A DNA stretch of 32,623 nucleotides from Pseudolactococcus hodotermopsidis (GCF_011170085.1 NZ_BLLI01000017.1:1-32623); one strand, 5' to 3'. Shown: positions 8,310-17,795, counted from the first letter of the stretch. The notes: generated by a model not told the origin, from the sequence alone. Program-made: numbers and translations.

Positions 8310-11060
8310 TTACGATTTTCTTTGTAAAACTTTCAATATTTTAACATACCCTCTCCTTAATACATGATGTTTCACTCTACGCTTAGGTAATTCCTTAATT
8401 TCATTATAAACTCGCTCAGAATTTCGTTTGTCTTGATAAACGAAGAATTTATCCACACGGTTGGCATATTTTTCAGACATTTTACTACCGTTTTCGATAT
8501 AAGCAATGATTTTAGCTACTGTCTCATCTTGCTGAGAAAATACCTCACCGAAACCATTATGTTCATAACTAAACAGTTCTTCATCCTGCTCATATTCTGG
8601 TTCAACTGGTTGATAATAAATAACAGGCTTTCTGAGATAAGCAAAATCAAAAACAGCACTTGAAAAATCTGTAATCATGATGGCTGACTTTTCGTAAAGC
8701 TCATTATAGGTCATCTCATTAGCAATAATGTCAACATCATCTGGCACATCAAAATCAGCAACCTGAACTTGCATTTTAGGATGAACCTTAAAATACAGCT
8801 TATAACCATTTTCACGAAGATTATCCAGCAATACTTGATCATTTAAGAAATCATTGATTGACTGAAACAAGTCTGTCTTTTTAAAATCAGGATTGTAGCT
8901 ATCGTCATCATGACTGTACTTATTTCGCCAAGTCGGAACATAAGTTACAATTTTTTCGGGATTATTTTTTAGTAAATCATAGCGCGGAAAACCCGTTAAT
9001 TTAACTTGCTTGTCTGTAAAACCAGCCTCATCGCTAAGAAAAAGTTCAGTTTCTTTTTTAGTTACAGTAAACATCAAGTCAATATCTTTAGCTGTTGCAT
9101 TAAGATAAGAGTTGATGATACCATAATCTTTTGTTATACCATGTTGAAGAAAAACTTGCTGTGTACTAGACAAGGCTTGCGCAATTTTTTTAAATTGATA
9201 GGCTGGAATATTCGTTTTATAATTGACATATTCAAAAAATGTCGTACTTGAAATAACTTTTTCAGCAAACATCAACAAAAACTTGTACTCAAAGCTACCA
9301 TAAACAATTATCCTGCTACTAACACCTTCAAATTGTGGAAAATAGCTAGAATCTGGGATAACCATATATTTTTCAACGCCATCTTTTATGTTTGCACAAT
9401 ATCTAAATAGCGCCTCCGCATTATCACCAATCGCAGTTGGTCGATCAATAAAAAGCCAAATGCGTTTATTTCGATACTGCTCAAAATACTCCATAAAACG
9501 AGCAAATAAATAGCCATCCGCATAATTTCGTTTTTGAGATAACACACTATTTGCAAAAGAACTTCTATCTGAAATTTTCTGGATGTTAAAAGCATTTCCT
9601 AAATGACTTGTCGTAACAAGCGTCTCTTCACCAACATAAAGTCTATTTTTATCGTAAAAACGTGATGTCCAAGCATGAGTCATTTTTTGCGGTGCAACCA
9701 ATTTATTTTTATATTTAAAATAAACTTCAAAGCTATACGTTTTATTCGACTTCAATTTCGGCAAATCAAAGGCAATGACAAAATCCATAGCTGGGAAAAT
9801 TTCTCGTCCTAGAAAAGTTTTTTTGTCATTATGATAACTTTTTTGGACAGTAGCTTTAACCATTTTTTTATCAATTTTAGCAACTAATTCAATGTTATCA
9901 TAGGTTGGTTTTACAAAGAAACCACGTATTATAAATTTCTTGCTATTTTGCTTAATCCATTGAATTTGAATACTACCACCAAGAGTTTCAAAAAAATGTT
10001 CACCAAAGAAAAACTTAGGTTCAATATCGTTTATTACTTTTATAACACCATATTTCATTTCCTTAAAATAGGCTTTAAGCCAATAGGGAATATAGTTTTG
10101 ATCTAGCAAATCGTCATCAATATTTTGAATTAAATATCTTACATCTTCAATTGCAGCATCTATATCTAAGTCAATACCATGTTTTAATGGGTCATTGTTT
10201 GGAGACTTAAACCAATGAATATCATATAAAACACTGCTTTGTACCACTCTTGGAATTGTTTCCTGAGTAAAGAGATAGTCCTCAAACTCTTTCTTATAAT
10301 ATGCAATGCGTGCATATAAGGCTGGATTAGAATCTGCCGTGTCTATCGCGCTTGACTCATCAGCTCTTTTACGGAGATAATAGTATATTCTACCATTATT
10401 TAGCCAACCAGCATGGTTCGTTTTAAGTAAAATTTTGATTAAAAACTGCGCATCCTCAGAGATTTTTAAATTTTCATCAAAACGTTCTCCTTTAATTGCT
10501 GAAGTTCTAAACATAGCTGAATTGACATGTGAGAAGAAAACATGGCTTTCCTCAAGATTGATAATACGCGTTCTACCGCGATTAATCACTTTATATGAAT
10601 AATGAACATCATCATTTTTCTCAAATATTTTGATAGGCAAAAAGACAACATCAGGAGAAACCAAATCTTTCTCATCTGAATATTTGTCATTTTTCAAATC
10701 ATTTAAACGATAATCTTGTTGGTCAAAAAATCTCGTCAATCTCTCAACTTGATATTGATCATACTTGTCATCACCATCAAGAAAACAGAGGTAGGGAGCA
10801 GGTAAGTTTTTTTCACAAAACTCCAGTCCTGCGTTACGAGCCGCAGAAACACCTTTATTTTCTTGATAGATATAATAAATATTGGCATAGTGCTTTTGAT
10901 ATTCTTTGACAACCATTTCTGTATTATCTTCACTACCATCATTTACAATGATTAAATTAATTTCTGAAAAACCCATTGTCTGATTAATAACGCTTTTTAT
11001 CGCATCATCTAAATATCTACCAACATTGTAAGCTGGTATAATACAATTAACCTTTACCAT
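8310..11060 (-). CDS. GT2 glycosyltransferase fused to CDP-glycerol glycerophosphotransferase
   Basis: 916 residues, with the same architecture as the fusion encoded at 3714-6488. The N-terminal GT-A domain has VNCIIPAYN, IVNDGSEDN and CFLDGDD, with NKGVSAARNAGL between the last two. A beta-rich linker lies at about 360-480. The C-terminal glycerophosphotransferase domain has FLQHGITKDYG, YVPTWRNKY, FKVHPKM and ITDFSSAVFDF, followed by a basic tail (RRVKHHVLRR) that could hold it to the membrane. Likely a polymerase of glycerol- or ribitol-phosphate units with an attached sugar transferase. The ATG at 11060 is chosen because AGGGAG lies seven bases before it; the earlier GTG at 11087, inside the upstream gene, has no such site. 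Second copy of a repeated module. Confidence 0.85.
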   Translation of the reverse strand: MVKVNCIIPAYNVGRYLDDAIKSVINQTMGFSEINLIIVNDGSEDNTEMVVKEYQKHYANIYYIYQENKGVSAARNAGLEFCEKNLPAPYLCFLDGDDKYDQYQVERLTRFFDQQDYRLNDLKNDKYSDEKDLVSPDVVFLPIKIFEKNDDVHYSYKVINRGRTRIINLEESHVFFSHVNSAMFRTSAIKGERFDENLKISEDAQFLIKILLKTNHAGWLNNGRIYYYLRKRADESSAIDTADSNPALYARIAYYKKEFEDYLFTQETIPRVVQSSVLYDIHWFKSPNNDPLKHGIDLDIDAAIEDVRYLIQNIDDDLLDQNYIPYWLKAYFKEMKYGVIKVINDIEPKFFFGEHFFETLGGSIQIQWIKQNSKKFIIRGFFVKPTYDNIELVAKIDKKMVKATVQKSYHNDKKTFLGREIFPAMDFVIAFDLPKLKSNKTYSFEVYFKYKNKLVAPQKMTHAWTSRFYDKNRLYVGEETLVTTSHLGNAFNIQKISDRSSFANSVLSQKRNYADGYLFARFMEYFEQYRNKRIWLFIDRPTAIGDNAEALFRYCANIKDGVEKYMVIPDSSYFPQFEGVSSRIIVYGSFEYKFLLMFAEKVISSTTFFEYVNYKTNIPAYQFKKIAQALSSTQQVFLQHGITKDYGIINSYLNATAKDIDLMFTVTKKETELFLSDEAGFTDKQVKLTGFPRYDLLKNNPEKIVTYVPTWRNKYSHDDDSYNPDFKKTDLFQSINDFLNDQVLLDNLRENGYKLYFKVHPKMQVQVADFDVPDDVDIIANEMTYNELYEKSAIMITDFSSAVFDFAYLRKPVIYYQPVEPEYEQDEELFSYEHNGFGEVFSQQDETVAKIIAYIENGSKMSEKYANRVDKFFVYQDKRNSERVYNEIKELPKRRVKHHVLRRGYVKILKVLQRKS

Positions 11061-11083
11061 TTTAGTCTCCCTTAACAGCAATT

Positions 11084-12544
11084 TCACATAACACTTGCAA
11101 ATCTCTGCACCCCAATCTCAAAATACCCCTCAAAAATCACAACAAAACGACTTTTATTATTTTCATATCCTTTGGGCAAATTGACTTCAAAGTCTGTTTC
11201 TGATAATTTTCGATAGGTTAGCTCTTTTCTTGATTCAAAAGGCTGCGCTAAATCAAAAATTTCAAATCCAACAAGTTTTTTATATGAAAATACTTTGAGT
11301 TTTAATGTTCCCTCAATCAAACTTTCAGCTACTGCATAGGCTTCAAGTCTTGTTTTGGTCAATAGTGGCAAAAGTTGTGGATAATAATAAACCTGATTGC
11401 TCACTGTCTTCATGTTCAATTTCCGATTCAAGACCCAACGAACCGAAAAAAGGTAGATAAAGCGATACAAACCCGAAATATCGTTATTTTTCAAATAAAG
11501 CCAAGCTGTTTTCCGAAAATCATTTCTAAAATAAGGACTCGGGTCAAATTTAATATTGCCAAGATATAAATCTAGTTGCGCTTTGAAATCTTGCAAGCGT
11601 GCTTTACTAAACTTGTAACCAATATTTCTCTTAAGACAAAAATCATGAATCAACCACTCAATTCGCCGCGAAAGAAAGCGTTCTTTTGAGGTATCATCTG
11701 GAAATGTTTCGTTGATATAACTCAAAGCTCGCAGCCATGACATCATGAAATTTCGGTTAATTGCTTGACTCAGACTGGTATTATCCGCATCGCGATTGAG
11801 ATAAGTTGTCAATTCCTTACCTTGCGTGATTATCTTGGCAAAACGCATAGCTTCATAGAAAAAGGTCACATCATCTGCAACACGTTGATCAACAAAATGC
11901 AAGTTATGCTTGACAACAAGTGAACGTCGCAACATAATTGATTGCGGTCCTAACCAACCATAAAATTCAGTTGGTAATTCTTGGATTGAGCGATTTTTAA
12001 AGTCACCGTCAACATAATAAGGCTTACTTTTCAATGATAAATGCCCATCAACACTTTGAACAAGACCTGAAACAGCAAAATCATCACCTGATTCATCCAA
12101 TAAATCAGACAAATATTTTAATGCCTTATCATCATACCAGTCATCAGCATCCAATATAACTAAATATTCTCCTCGCGCATTGAGCAAGCCAACATTTCTT
12201 GGACCATGCGCACCACCTGTATTTTCATCTAGCTGATAAAGCTCAATATTCGGATTTTTAGTAAGATAAGGTTTAATAATAGCAATTGAGTTGTCCGTTG
12301 ACTTGTCATCAATAAACATAACCTGAATGTTAGCCATTCCAAGCGTTTGCGCCGTAAGCGAGTCCATCATCTTATTTAGATATGGCGCATTATTGAAATT
12401 CGCAATAATAACTGAAACTTTTGGATTAGGCGTGACAATTTCAGAAGTCGTCAGTTGGAAAGAAGCTACTTTATCTTGCCATGACTTATCAGCTAAATCA
12501 TATTGAAATGCTTGAAATTCTTGCGTTTTAGTCAAGTCTTTCAC
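11084..12544 (-). CDS. GT2 glycosyltransferase, TarS/TarP-like (polymer decoration)
   Basis: 486 residues. A lead of about 40 residues precedes the GT-A domain, which has VSVIIANFNNAPYL, FIDDKSTDNS, NTGGAHGPRNVGL and ILDADDWYDD. The N-x-GG...PRN pattern again matches the TarS/TarP group of wall teichoic acid glycosyltransferases. The C-terminal third is beta-rich with no catalytic motifs. It probably decorates the polymer made by the fusion enzyme encoded next; donor sugar unknown. The start is a GTG at 12544 with AAGGAGG ten bases upstream, slightly long but the best site present. The stop lies 24 bases past the preferred start of the next gene. Parallel to the 6542-8020 gene but clearly diverged. 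Confidence 0.8.
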   Translation of the reverse strand: MKDLTKTQEFQAFQYDLADKSWQDKVASFQLTTSEIVTPNPKVSVIIANFNNAPYLNKMMDSLTAQTLGMANIQVMFIDDKSTDNSIAIIKPYLTKNPNIELYQLDENTGGAHGPRNVGLLNARGEYLVILDADDWYDDKALKYLSDLLDESGDDFAVSGLVQSVDGHLSLKSKPYYVDGDFKNRSIQELPTEFYGWLGPQSIMLRRSLVVKHNLHFVDQRVADDVTFFYEAMRFAKIITQGKELTTYLNRDADNTSLSQAINRNFMMSWLRALSYINETFPDDTSKERFLSRRIEWLIHDFCLKRNIGYKFSKARLQDFKAQLDLYLGNIKFDPSPYFRNDFRKTAWLYLKNNDISGLYRFIYLFSVRWVLNRKLNMKTVSNQVYYYPQLLPLLTKTRLEAYAVAESLIEGTLKLKVFSYKKLVGFEIFDLAQPFESRKELTYRKLSETDFEVNLPKGYENNKSRFVVIFEGYFEIGVQRFASVM

Positions 12545-12579
12545 AACTGTCTTTCCTCCTTTCTTCGGCTTAAAGTCTA

Positions 12580-13689
12580 TTACAACTTATCTAGCATGAT
12601 ATTTTCAATAAGTGTCATAACACGTTGTGTTGATTTACCGTCTCTATACTTGAATACTTTATTATATAATTTTTCTCGCCTTTTGTCATCATCAGAAATA
12701 AATCTGATTTCATCTACTAGTTCTTGATTGTTTTTCGCAATCGCACCTGGAAATTCTTGATCATAATCAAAAAGAACACCAGGATTCGAGGAATACTCGG
12801 TCAAATCAGGAACATAGGCAATAATTGGGCGCTTTGTTACCAAAAATTCATAGATAATCGCAGAATAATCACTAACTAAAATATCAGTTATCGCAAAAAT
12901 TTTCTCAATAAATTCCTCTGACATATAAACAATATTTTGATTATTTTGATATTTGGAATTGGTAATCAATGGATGCGGTTTATAAATAATGGCATACTCA
13001 TTGCCCAATGATTTTTGAATGAAATCTAAGTCAATTTCAATTTCACGAAAGCCAGTCCCAACTCTACCACGAAAAGTTGGCGCATAAGTCACGATTGTTT
13101 TATTTTCTAACTGCGGATACTTTGCATAAAAATAAGATTCATTATCAGAAATACGCTGACCATTAAACAATTTATCTGTTTCTGGAATCCCCGTTATTTT
13201 AACATTTTCTTTTTTAATATTGAAAGCTTGCGCAAACGGGGCAACAAAAAATTCAGAATTAACAATCGTATAATCGTAGTTTTTAATCTGATAATCACGT
13301 GTCACCGTGTTACCAAATTTTTTAATAGCGCCTGAAGCATGCCAAAGTTGGAGAACTTTTACACCATTTTTGCGCTTAAATTTTGAGACAACAAAATTGT
13401 TAAAATCAAGCAAAACCAAGTGAGAGCGGTTAATCGCAAAAAGTTGCTTGATACAGGCAATGACGTAATCAAACTCACTTCTCAAACTCTGTGAGTAATT
13501 AAATAGAATATATTCTAATTCATATGCTCCCGATTTGACCAATTCTTGATTAACAATTTCAAAATCTTTCGTTAATTCGGTACTCTCGAGTGAAATAAAA
13601 GAGATCTTATTTGGATTTACTTTTTGTAAAAGCGAAAAAGGATAGAAAATTGACAAGATAATTGTCAAAATAATATTCTTAATTTTCAT
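12580..13689 (-). CDS. CDP-glycerol glycerophosphotransferase, TagB/TarB-like
   Basis: 369 residues of the PF04464 family. A short hydrophobic segment near the N-terminus (IILTIILSIFYPFSLL) would place it at the membrane. The motif LWHASGAIKKFG, with Ser-Gly where TagF-type polymerases have Gly-Thr-Pro, resembles the TarB primase group, which adds the first glycerol phosphate to the ManNAc-GlcNAc linkage unit. Other motifs are YAPTFRG, YKPHPLI and VSDYSAIIYEF. The primase role is inferred from motif type and from pairing with the TagF-like gene just upstream. The ATG at 13689 overlaps the upstream stop (ATGA) and has GGAGG seven bases before it. No tagA or tagO homologue lies in the window. 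Confidence 0.8.
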   Translation of the reverse strand: MKIKNIILTIILSIFYPFSLLQKVNPNKISFISLESTELTKDFEIVNQELVKSGAYELEYILFNYSQSLRSEFDYVIACIKQLFAINRSHLVLLDFNNFVVSKFKRKNGVKVLQLWHASGAIKKFGNTVTRDYQIKNYDYTIVNSEFFVAPFAQAFNIKKENVKITGIPETDKLFNGQRISDNESYFYAKYPQLENKTIVTYAPTFRGRVGTGFREIEIDLDFIQKSLGNEYAIIYKPHPLITNSKYQNNQNIVYMSEEFIEKIFAITDILVSDYSAIIYEFLVTKRPIIAYVPDLTEYSSNPGVLFDYDQEFPGAIAKNNQELVDEIRFISDDDKRREKLYNKVFKYRDGKSTQRVMTLIENIMLDKL

Positions 13690-14864
13690 CCAAATACCTC
13701 CTTTATCACTCTTTTTGTTGCCATACCATCTTGTAATTGATTAAATTTTTGATTAAATTCTGACAAGCGTTGGTAATCAAACACTCCAGAATTGATTGCC
13801 TCAAGCAAGTCATCTTCCGATTGGCAGATGTCATTTGGCAAGTCTTTAGGGACACTCAAATAGAAACCACGCAAGTCATTTTTGTACGTAGCAAAATCGG
13901 ACATATAAAAATAAATTGGACGATTAAGAATCGCATAGTCAAAGAAAACACTTGAATAATCGGTAATTAAAACATCGCTTATCAGATAAAGGTCACTAAT
14001 TTCGTCATTTGCTGGTAGCTCATAAACAAAGTCCGTCAAATCAGTTGGGACTTGAAATCTACTTGCAATCAAATAGTGAGGTTTGAAAAGAATCACATAC
14101 TCTTGCCCCAAAACTTCCCGCCATTTAGTAAAATCAACCTGCAACTCAAAGGTGTAACCTTTAAGATTGTAAGTATTATCTCGCCAAGTTGGTGCATATA
14201 AAATTACCTTTTTATCTGATGGTAACTGATACTTTGCCTTGATTTGCTTGATCTCTGACTCTGAAGCTGTCACTAACACATCATTACGTGGATAACCCGT
14301 TTCAATGATTTTTTCCCTTGGCAACTGAAAAGCTGACGTGAAAACTTCTGTTGAAAAAGGCGTGGCAGAAATTAAATAATCCCACAATTTACTGTCCTTG
14401 TCGTAAGACTGTGTCATCTCGCGATAGGACTGCTTGCTACGATAATAGGTCAAACCATTATCTGGCAAATCATGCGCCAAACGTTTCAAAGGTGTGCCGT
14501 GCCAAGTTTGCAAATAGATTTGGTCAGATTTTTTAACAAAATATTCTGGCATTTTAGCATTGACTACCCAGTATTTTGCTTTTGATAGGTAATAAAAATA
14601 CTGAATTGAGCCTTTTTTGACACGCTTAGCACCATCAATTTTAGTTTGTTCATTCATACCCCAAACAAATTGATACTCACAAAACCTTAAATCAGCTAGT
14701 AAGCCTTCAAAAATTGCCTTGGGATTATCCAAATAACCTCGACCATCAAAAGCAAGGAAGAAAACAGTCTTATCATTAGTTTTGACAAAAAGATTCATAG
14801 CAGACCAAAAAGAAGGTATCATTATTGCAAATACTTTCTTTCTGATGTAAGCTATGATTTTCAT
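13686..14864 (-). CDS. tagF: CDP-glycerol glycerophosphotransferase, TagF/TarF-like
   Basis: 392 residues, close to the length of single-domain TarF/TarL (about 390) and much shorter than Bacillus TagF. Motifs in order: TWHGTPLKRLAHD near residue 120, ETGYPRND, YAPTWRDN, FKPHYLI, and ITDYSSVFFDYAILNRP. These supply the catalytic histidines and the CDP-binding site. It transfers glycerol phosphate (or ribitol phosphate) from the CDP donor onto the growing chain at the inner membrane face. Whether it adds one unit (TarF) or polymerises (TarL) cannot be read from the sequence. The start lies two bases after the upstream stop; the nearest purine-rich site (GGGGA) is rather far, so coupling is likely. 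Confidence 0.85.
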   Translation of the reverse strand: MKIIAYIRKKVFAIMIPSFWSAMNLFVKTNDKTVFFLAFDGRGYLDNPKAIFEGLLADLRFCEYQFVWGMNEQTKIDGAKRVKKGSIQYFYYLSKAKYWVVNAKMPEYFVKKSDQIYLQTWHGTPLKRLAHDLPDNGLTYYRSKQSYREMTQSYDKDSKLWDYLISATPFSTEVFTSAFQLPREKIIETGYPRNDVLVTASESEIKQIKAKYQLPSDKKVILYAPTWRDNTYNLKGYTFELQVDFTKWREVLGQEYVILFKPHYLIASRFQVPTDLTDFVYELPANDEISDLYLISDVLITDYSSVFFDYAILNRPIYFYMSDFATYKNDLRGFYLSVPKDLPNDICQSEDDLLEAINSGVFDYQRLSEFNQKFNQLQDGMATKRVIKEVFG

Positions 14865-14866
14865 AC

Positions 14867-15304
14867 TTAGTTTTTTTCCCCGCTATATTTTAAGCCAATT
14901 TTAACAAAATCATTGAACGTCAAATTGGTCTCAAAAGAAGTGTCAACACTTTTCGTAATTTTTTGATACTGTTTCAAATTTGTTTTTTTTCCTAACGCCT
15001 TTATCAGCTTACCAAAGTCATCAGACTCTACTTCAAGAAGTTGAGCAAAGGCTTGCAATTCTCTTTGAGATACCCGAATCAAACTCCCTTTGTTCGGTAA
15101 TGATTTTAAAGTGAGAATTTTACCGTTGGTCAATTTAAACACCTTATCAGAAACAGCCAAATAAATAGTCTCTCGATTTTCCCCTTGCGGAAACTCCGTT
15201 TGATGCTGATTGATAAATTTTCGTACCTCATTAATCATCTTTGCCAGAAAAATTGGATTCCCAACATTTTTCAACTTGGCAAGTAACGACTGATTCTCAC
15301 GCAT
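14867..15304 (-). CDS. Hypothetical protein in the teichoic acid export/synthesis operon
   Basis: 145 residues, no signal peptide or membrane span, rich in Lys, Leu and Asn. I do not recognise a family. It looks alpha-helical at both ends, with a short strand-rich centre (TIYLAVSDKVFKLTNGKI). AGGAG lies five bases before the ATG at 15304, so it is probably translated. It sits between tagG (42 bases upstream) and the TagF-like gene (two bases downstream), so it is co-transcribed with both. A small cytoplasmic partner of the polymerase or transporter is conceivable, but nothing in the sequence shows it. Confidence 0.7.
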   Translation of the reverse strand: MRENQSLLAKLKNVGNPIFLAKMINEVRKFINQHQTEFPQGENRETIYLAVSDKVFKLTNGKILTLKSLPNKGSLIRVSQRELQAFAQLLEVESDDFGKLIKALGKKTNLKQYQKITKSVDTSFETNLTFNDFVKIGLKYSGEKN

Positions 15305-15346
15305 AACAACTCCTAGTCTAATTTTTACTGTACAATAACATTCATC

Positions 15347-16156
15347 TTACAGATAATCACGGAAAGATTCTTCATATCTGTAAAACAAATGCGTTCCTAG
15401 AACTAAGACAGCAATCGTAAATGCCCAAAAAAATAAGCCAGATGTTGATTTGTGATAAAACCAGTCTTTTGAAAACACCGCATCTCTAAAGCCTTCAATA
15501 AGGTAAGCAAAAGGATTCAGTAGGATGAATTTTCTAATATAACTCGGCACAGTATTGGATTGGAAATTCATCATGACACCCGAAATCATCATCCCCATTC
15601 GACCAACACTCCTCACTATTTGAGAATAATCTCTAAACAATGTTGTTATCGTTGCATTTAAGAGACTATAAGCCAAAGTAAAGATAACAAGCGCTAAGGT
15701 ATAGTAGATAAATTGAAGCCAATAAATCGTTGGTTGGTAACCTTTAGCAAATGAAATGCCAATAGCAATCACCATCATGATAAAAAACTCAAAAATACCA
15801 CTAAAAAAAGTAATCGTCGGCGAGATACTGACTGGGAATTTTAAGGCAGTGGAGAGATTAAGCTGACTGAGAATGCTATTTAAACTGCTAAGTACCGTAC
15901 CATTTGTAATTCCCCAGACAGCCATTCCTACCAATAACCAAGGCAAAAATGGTGCTTCGGTTGCACCAAAATCTCTCTTAAAAACATAACCAAAAATAAA
16001 ATAATAAATAGCAGCTAGGATAATCGGATTGGCATACTGCCAAATTCGTCCCAATGTATAGCTCGTATAATTATTTTTAGTATCATACTTGGTCATCCGA
16101 GCAATCAAAGGGAAATATCTTATCTGTTCACGTATATATCGAAAAACATTTTTCAT
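15347..16156 (-). CDS. tagG: Teichoic acid export ABC transporter permease TagG
   Basis: 269 residues of the ABC-2 permease family with about six hydrophobic segments, starting at IWQYANPIILAAIYYFIFGY and ending near FFWAFTIAVLVLGTHLF. A cytoplasmic N-terminal amphipathic stretch precedes the first span, and FRDYSQIVRSVGRMGMM lies in the permease core as in TagG and O-antigen exporters. With TagH it flips undecaprenyl-linked polymer across the membrane. The gene follows tagH by 18 bases. The upstream purine stretch (GAGATAGAA) is a weak ribosome-binding site, consistent with coupling to tagH. Confidence 0.88.
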   Translation of the reverse strand: MKNVFRYIREQIRYFPLIARMTKYDTKNNYTSYTLGRIWQYANPIILAAIYYFIFGYVFKRDFGATEAPFLPWLLVGMAVWGITNGTVLSSLNSILSQLNLSTALKFPVSISPTITFFSGIFEFFIMMVIAIGISFAKGYQPTIYWLQFIYYTLALVIFTLAYSLLNATITTLFRDYSQIVRSVGRMGMMISGVMMNFQSNTVPSYIRKFILLNPFAYLIEGFRDAVFSKDWFYHKSTSGLFFWAFTIAVLVLGTHLFYRYEESFRDYL

Positions 16157-16174
16157 TTCTATCTCATTTCAGAA

Positions 16175-17674
16175 TTATTCTGGTGTTATTGGCAAACTCT
16201 CAGTGGTCGTCTCCACAGGCACTGCTTGTCTTTCAAGTGATTTTGGTAGCTTGACAATGAAGCCTGGCGCTATCGCTAACTCCAAATCAAGTTCAGGATT
16301 TAGCGCCAAAACCTCTTGCATTGAAAGACCAAAAGTTGTTGCAATGCCACCAATTGATTCGCCTTCTTTCACAACATAGTCAAAAGTTTCAGGTCTCGTT
16401 TCAGGTCTTGTTTCAAACTCACTTTCCGCCACTGAAGACTCTTTTGCCATAAGGGGGGGAACTGGCTTTGGCACTTTTACTGGAGAGACAACTTTTGGTT
16501 TCATCAAACCTTCAAAAGTCCAACCTTTTACTGACATTACAATCGCCAACATCATCGCAAAAATACAGAGCATCATAATCATTTTACTCGGTATTGATAG
16601 TCTCGTCTTGAACTTATTTTTTGCAAGCGTTTTATCAATCGTCCGAAGTGATCTCTGACCTATTTCAGGAGTTGAAGCATTATCAACAACCTCCTTTCTG
16701 AGTATTTCTATTGAGTAGTCCATCTGTTCTTGTCGGCGTTCAATCTTATATTGCTCTTGTTGCTCATTGGGCAAGCGATTAAACCAATTGATAAAAGCTT
16801 GATACCTCGGCAATACATCAGCTGTTGCCCCATATTCTTTGACTTCACCGTAATGTAACCAGACAACTTTATCTGTCCATTTTTGAATTTGCCCAGCATT
16901 GTGGCTAACGACAAAAATCGTTTTTCCTTTTTCGCGAAATTCAAACATTTTATTGGCAGATTTTGCTGCAAATGTTGAATCTCCGACCGACAAAGCCTCA
17001 TCAATAATGAGAATATCTGGATCCTGATTGACTGCAATCGCAAAAGCAAGCTTTGAGCGCATCCCAGAAGAATAATCCTTAACTGGTCGATCAATAAATG
17101 GACCAAGTTCAGAAAATTCAATAATTTCTGCCATCTTGGCAGCAATTTCTTTTTTGCTCATGCCCATCATCGTCCCTTTTAGACGAATATTATCACGTCC
17201 AGTCAAGCCAATCTTAAGACCAGCATTAATAGCAATATAAGAAACTTCGCCATTAATTTCTAGCTCTCCAGTCGTTGAAGACAAGGTTTTATCAAGAATA
17301 TTTAACAAAGTTGACTTACCCGAGCCATTCAAGCCAACAATTCCTATCGCCTCACCGTCATAAACCTCAAAATTGATATTACGAAGCGCCCAGAAATCCT
17401 TGATTCCTGATTTTTTTTTCCCTATACTAAATTTCTCTTTGAATTTCTCATTTTGAGAGAGTTCAAATTTTTTCGAGATTAGACTTGCTTTTACTTTTAA
17501 CTTGGCATTACTTTTTTGATTTGTGACTTGTGGGCTTTTTTCTTGTACTGGAAACGGTTGTGACGTTGCCTGCGACTCAACAGTCGCTGTAATTCTCTGT
17601 TCTTCAGTACTAACACGTCGCTCCCGTTTATTTTTCCTCTCGCTATGTCGATTTTTTCGTCTATAATCAGCCAT
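16175..17674 (-). CDS. tagH: Teichoic acid export ABC transporter ATPase TagH with C-terminal LysM domain
   Basis: 499 residues. Residues 1 to about 58 form a basic, disordered extension (MADYRRKNRHSERKNKRERR and on). The ATPase follows, with Walker A GLNGSGKST, signature YSSGMRSKL, Walker B ILIIDEAL and switch VVSHN. After a linker, one membrane span (MIMMLCIFAMMLAIVMSV, about 370-388) leads outside to a short ETRPETRPET repeat and a LysM domain (YVVKEGESIGGIA ... LNPELDL ... GFIVKLP, about 430-478). Teichoic acid exporters often carry an extracellular C-terminal domain; a peptidoglycan-binding LysM may hold the transporter near the wall. The start has TAGGAA upstream and an extended -10 promoter, making this the first gene of the operon. 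Confidence 0.9.
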   Translation of the reverse strand: MADYRRKNRHSERKNKRERRVSTEEQRITATVESQATSQPFPVQEKSPQVTNQKSNAKLKVKASLISKKFELSQNEKFKEKFSIGKKKSGIKDFWALRNINFEVYDGEAIGIVGLNGSGKSTLLNILDKTLSSTTGELEINGEVSYIAINAGLKIGLTGRDNIRLKGTMMGMSKKEIAAKMAEIIEFSELGPFIDRPVKDYSSGMRSKLAFAIAVNQDPDILIIDEALSVGDSTFAAKSANKMFEFREKGKTIFVVSHNAGQIQKWTDKVVWLHYGEVKEYGATADVLPRYQAFINWFNRLPNEQQEQYKIERRQEQMDYSIEILRKEVVDNASTPEIGQRSLRTIDKTLAKNKFKTRLSIPSKMIMMLCIFAMMLAIVMSVKGWTFEGLMKPKVVSPVKVPKPVPPLMAKESSVAESEFETRPETRPETFDYVVKEGESIGGIATTFGLSMQEVLALNPELDLELAIAPGFIVKLPKSLERQAVPVETTTESLPITPE

Positions 17675-17719
17675 TATTATTCCTAAGCAATTTTAAATTT
17701 GGACACTTATTTATATTTC

Positions 17720-17725
17720 ATTATA
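17720..17725 (-). promoter_or_regulatory. Extended -10 promoter for the tagH operon
   Basis: The minus strand reads TGTGATATAAT, so TG sits one base before a perfect TATAAT. The predicted start is near 17713, giving a leader of about 39 bases with a ribosome-binding site. The -35 region (TAGATT at 17 bases) is poor, as is usual for extended -10 promoters. It is the only convincing promoter for the minus-strand polymer genes downstream. Confidence 0.6.
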
Positions 17726-17763
17726 TCACATAGCCTTTTAAAAATCTAGTTTTATTTCAAAAA

Positions 17764-17795
17764 AATACCGTCAAGACAGCACTTCTGACGGTATT
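17764..17795 (-). terminator. Rho-independent terminator after the hydroquinone reductase gene
   Basis: A 10-base-pair stem (AATACCGTCA with TGACGGTATT, 12-base loop) is followed on the minus strand by seven T. It closes the tagD operon just before the tagH promoter. Confidence 0.88.
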
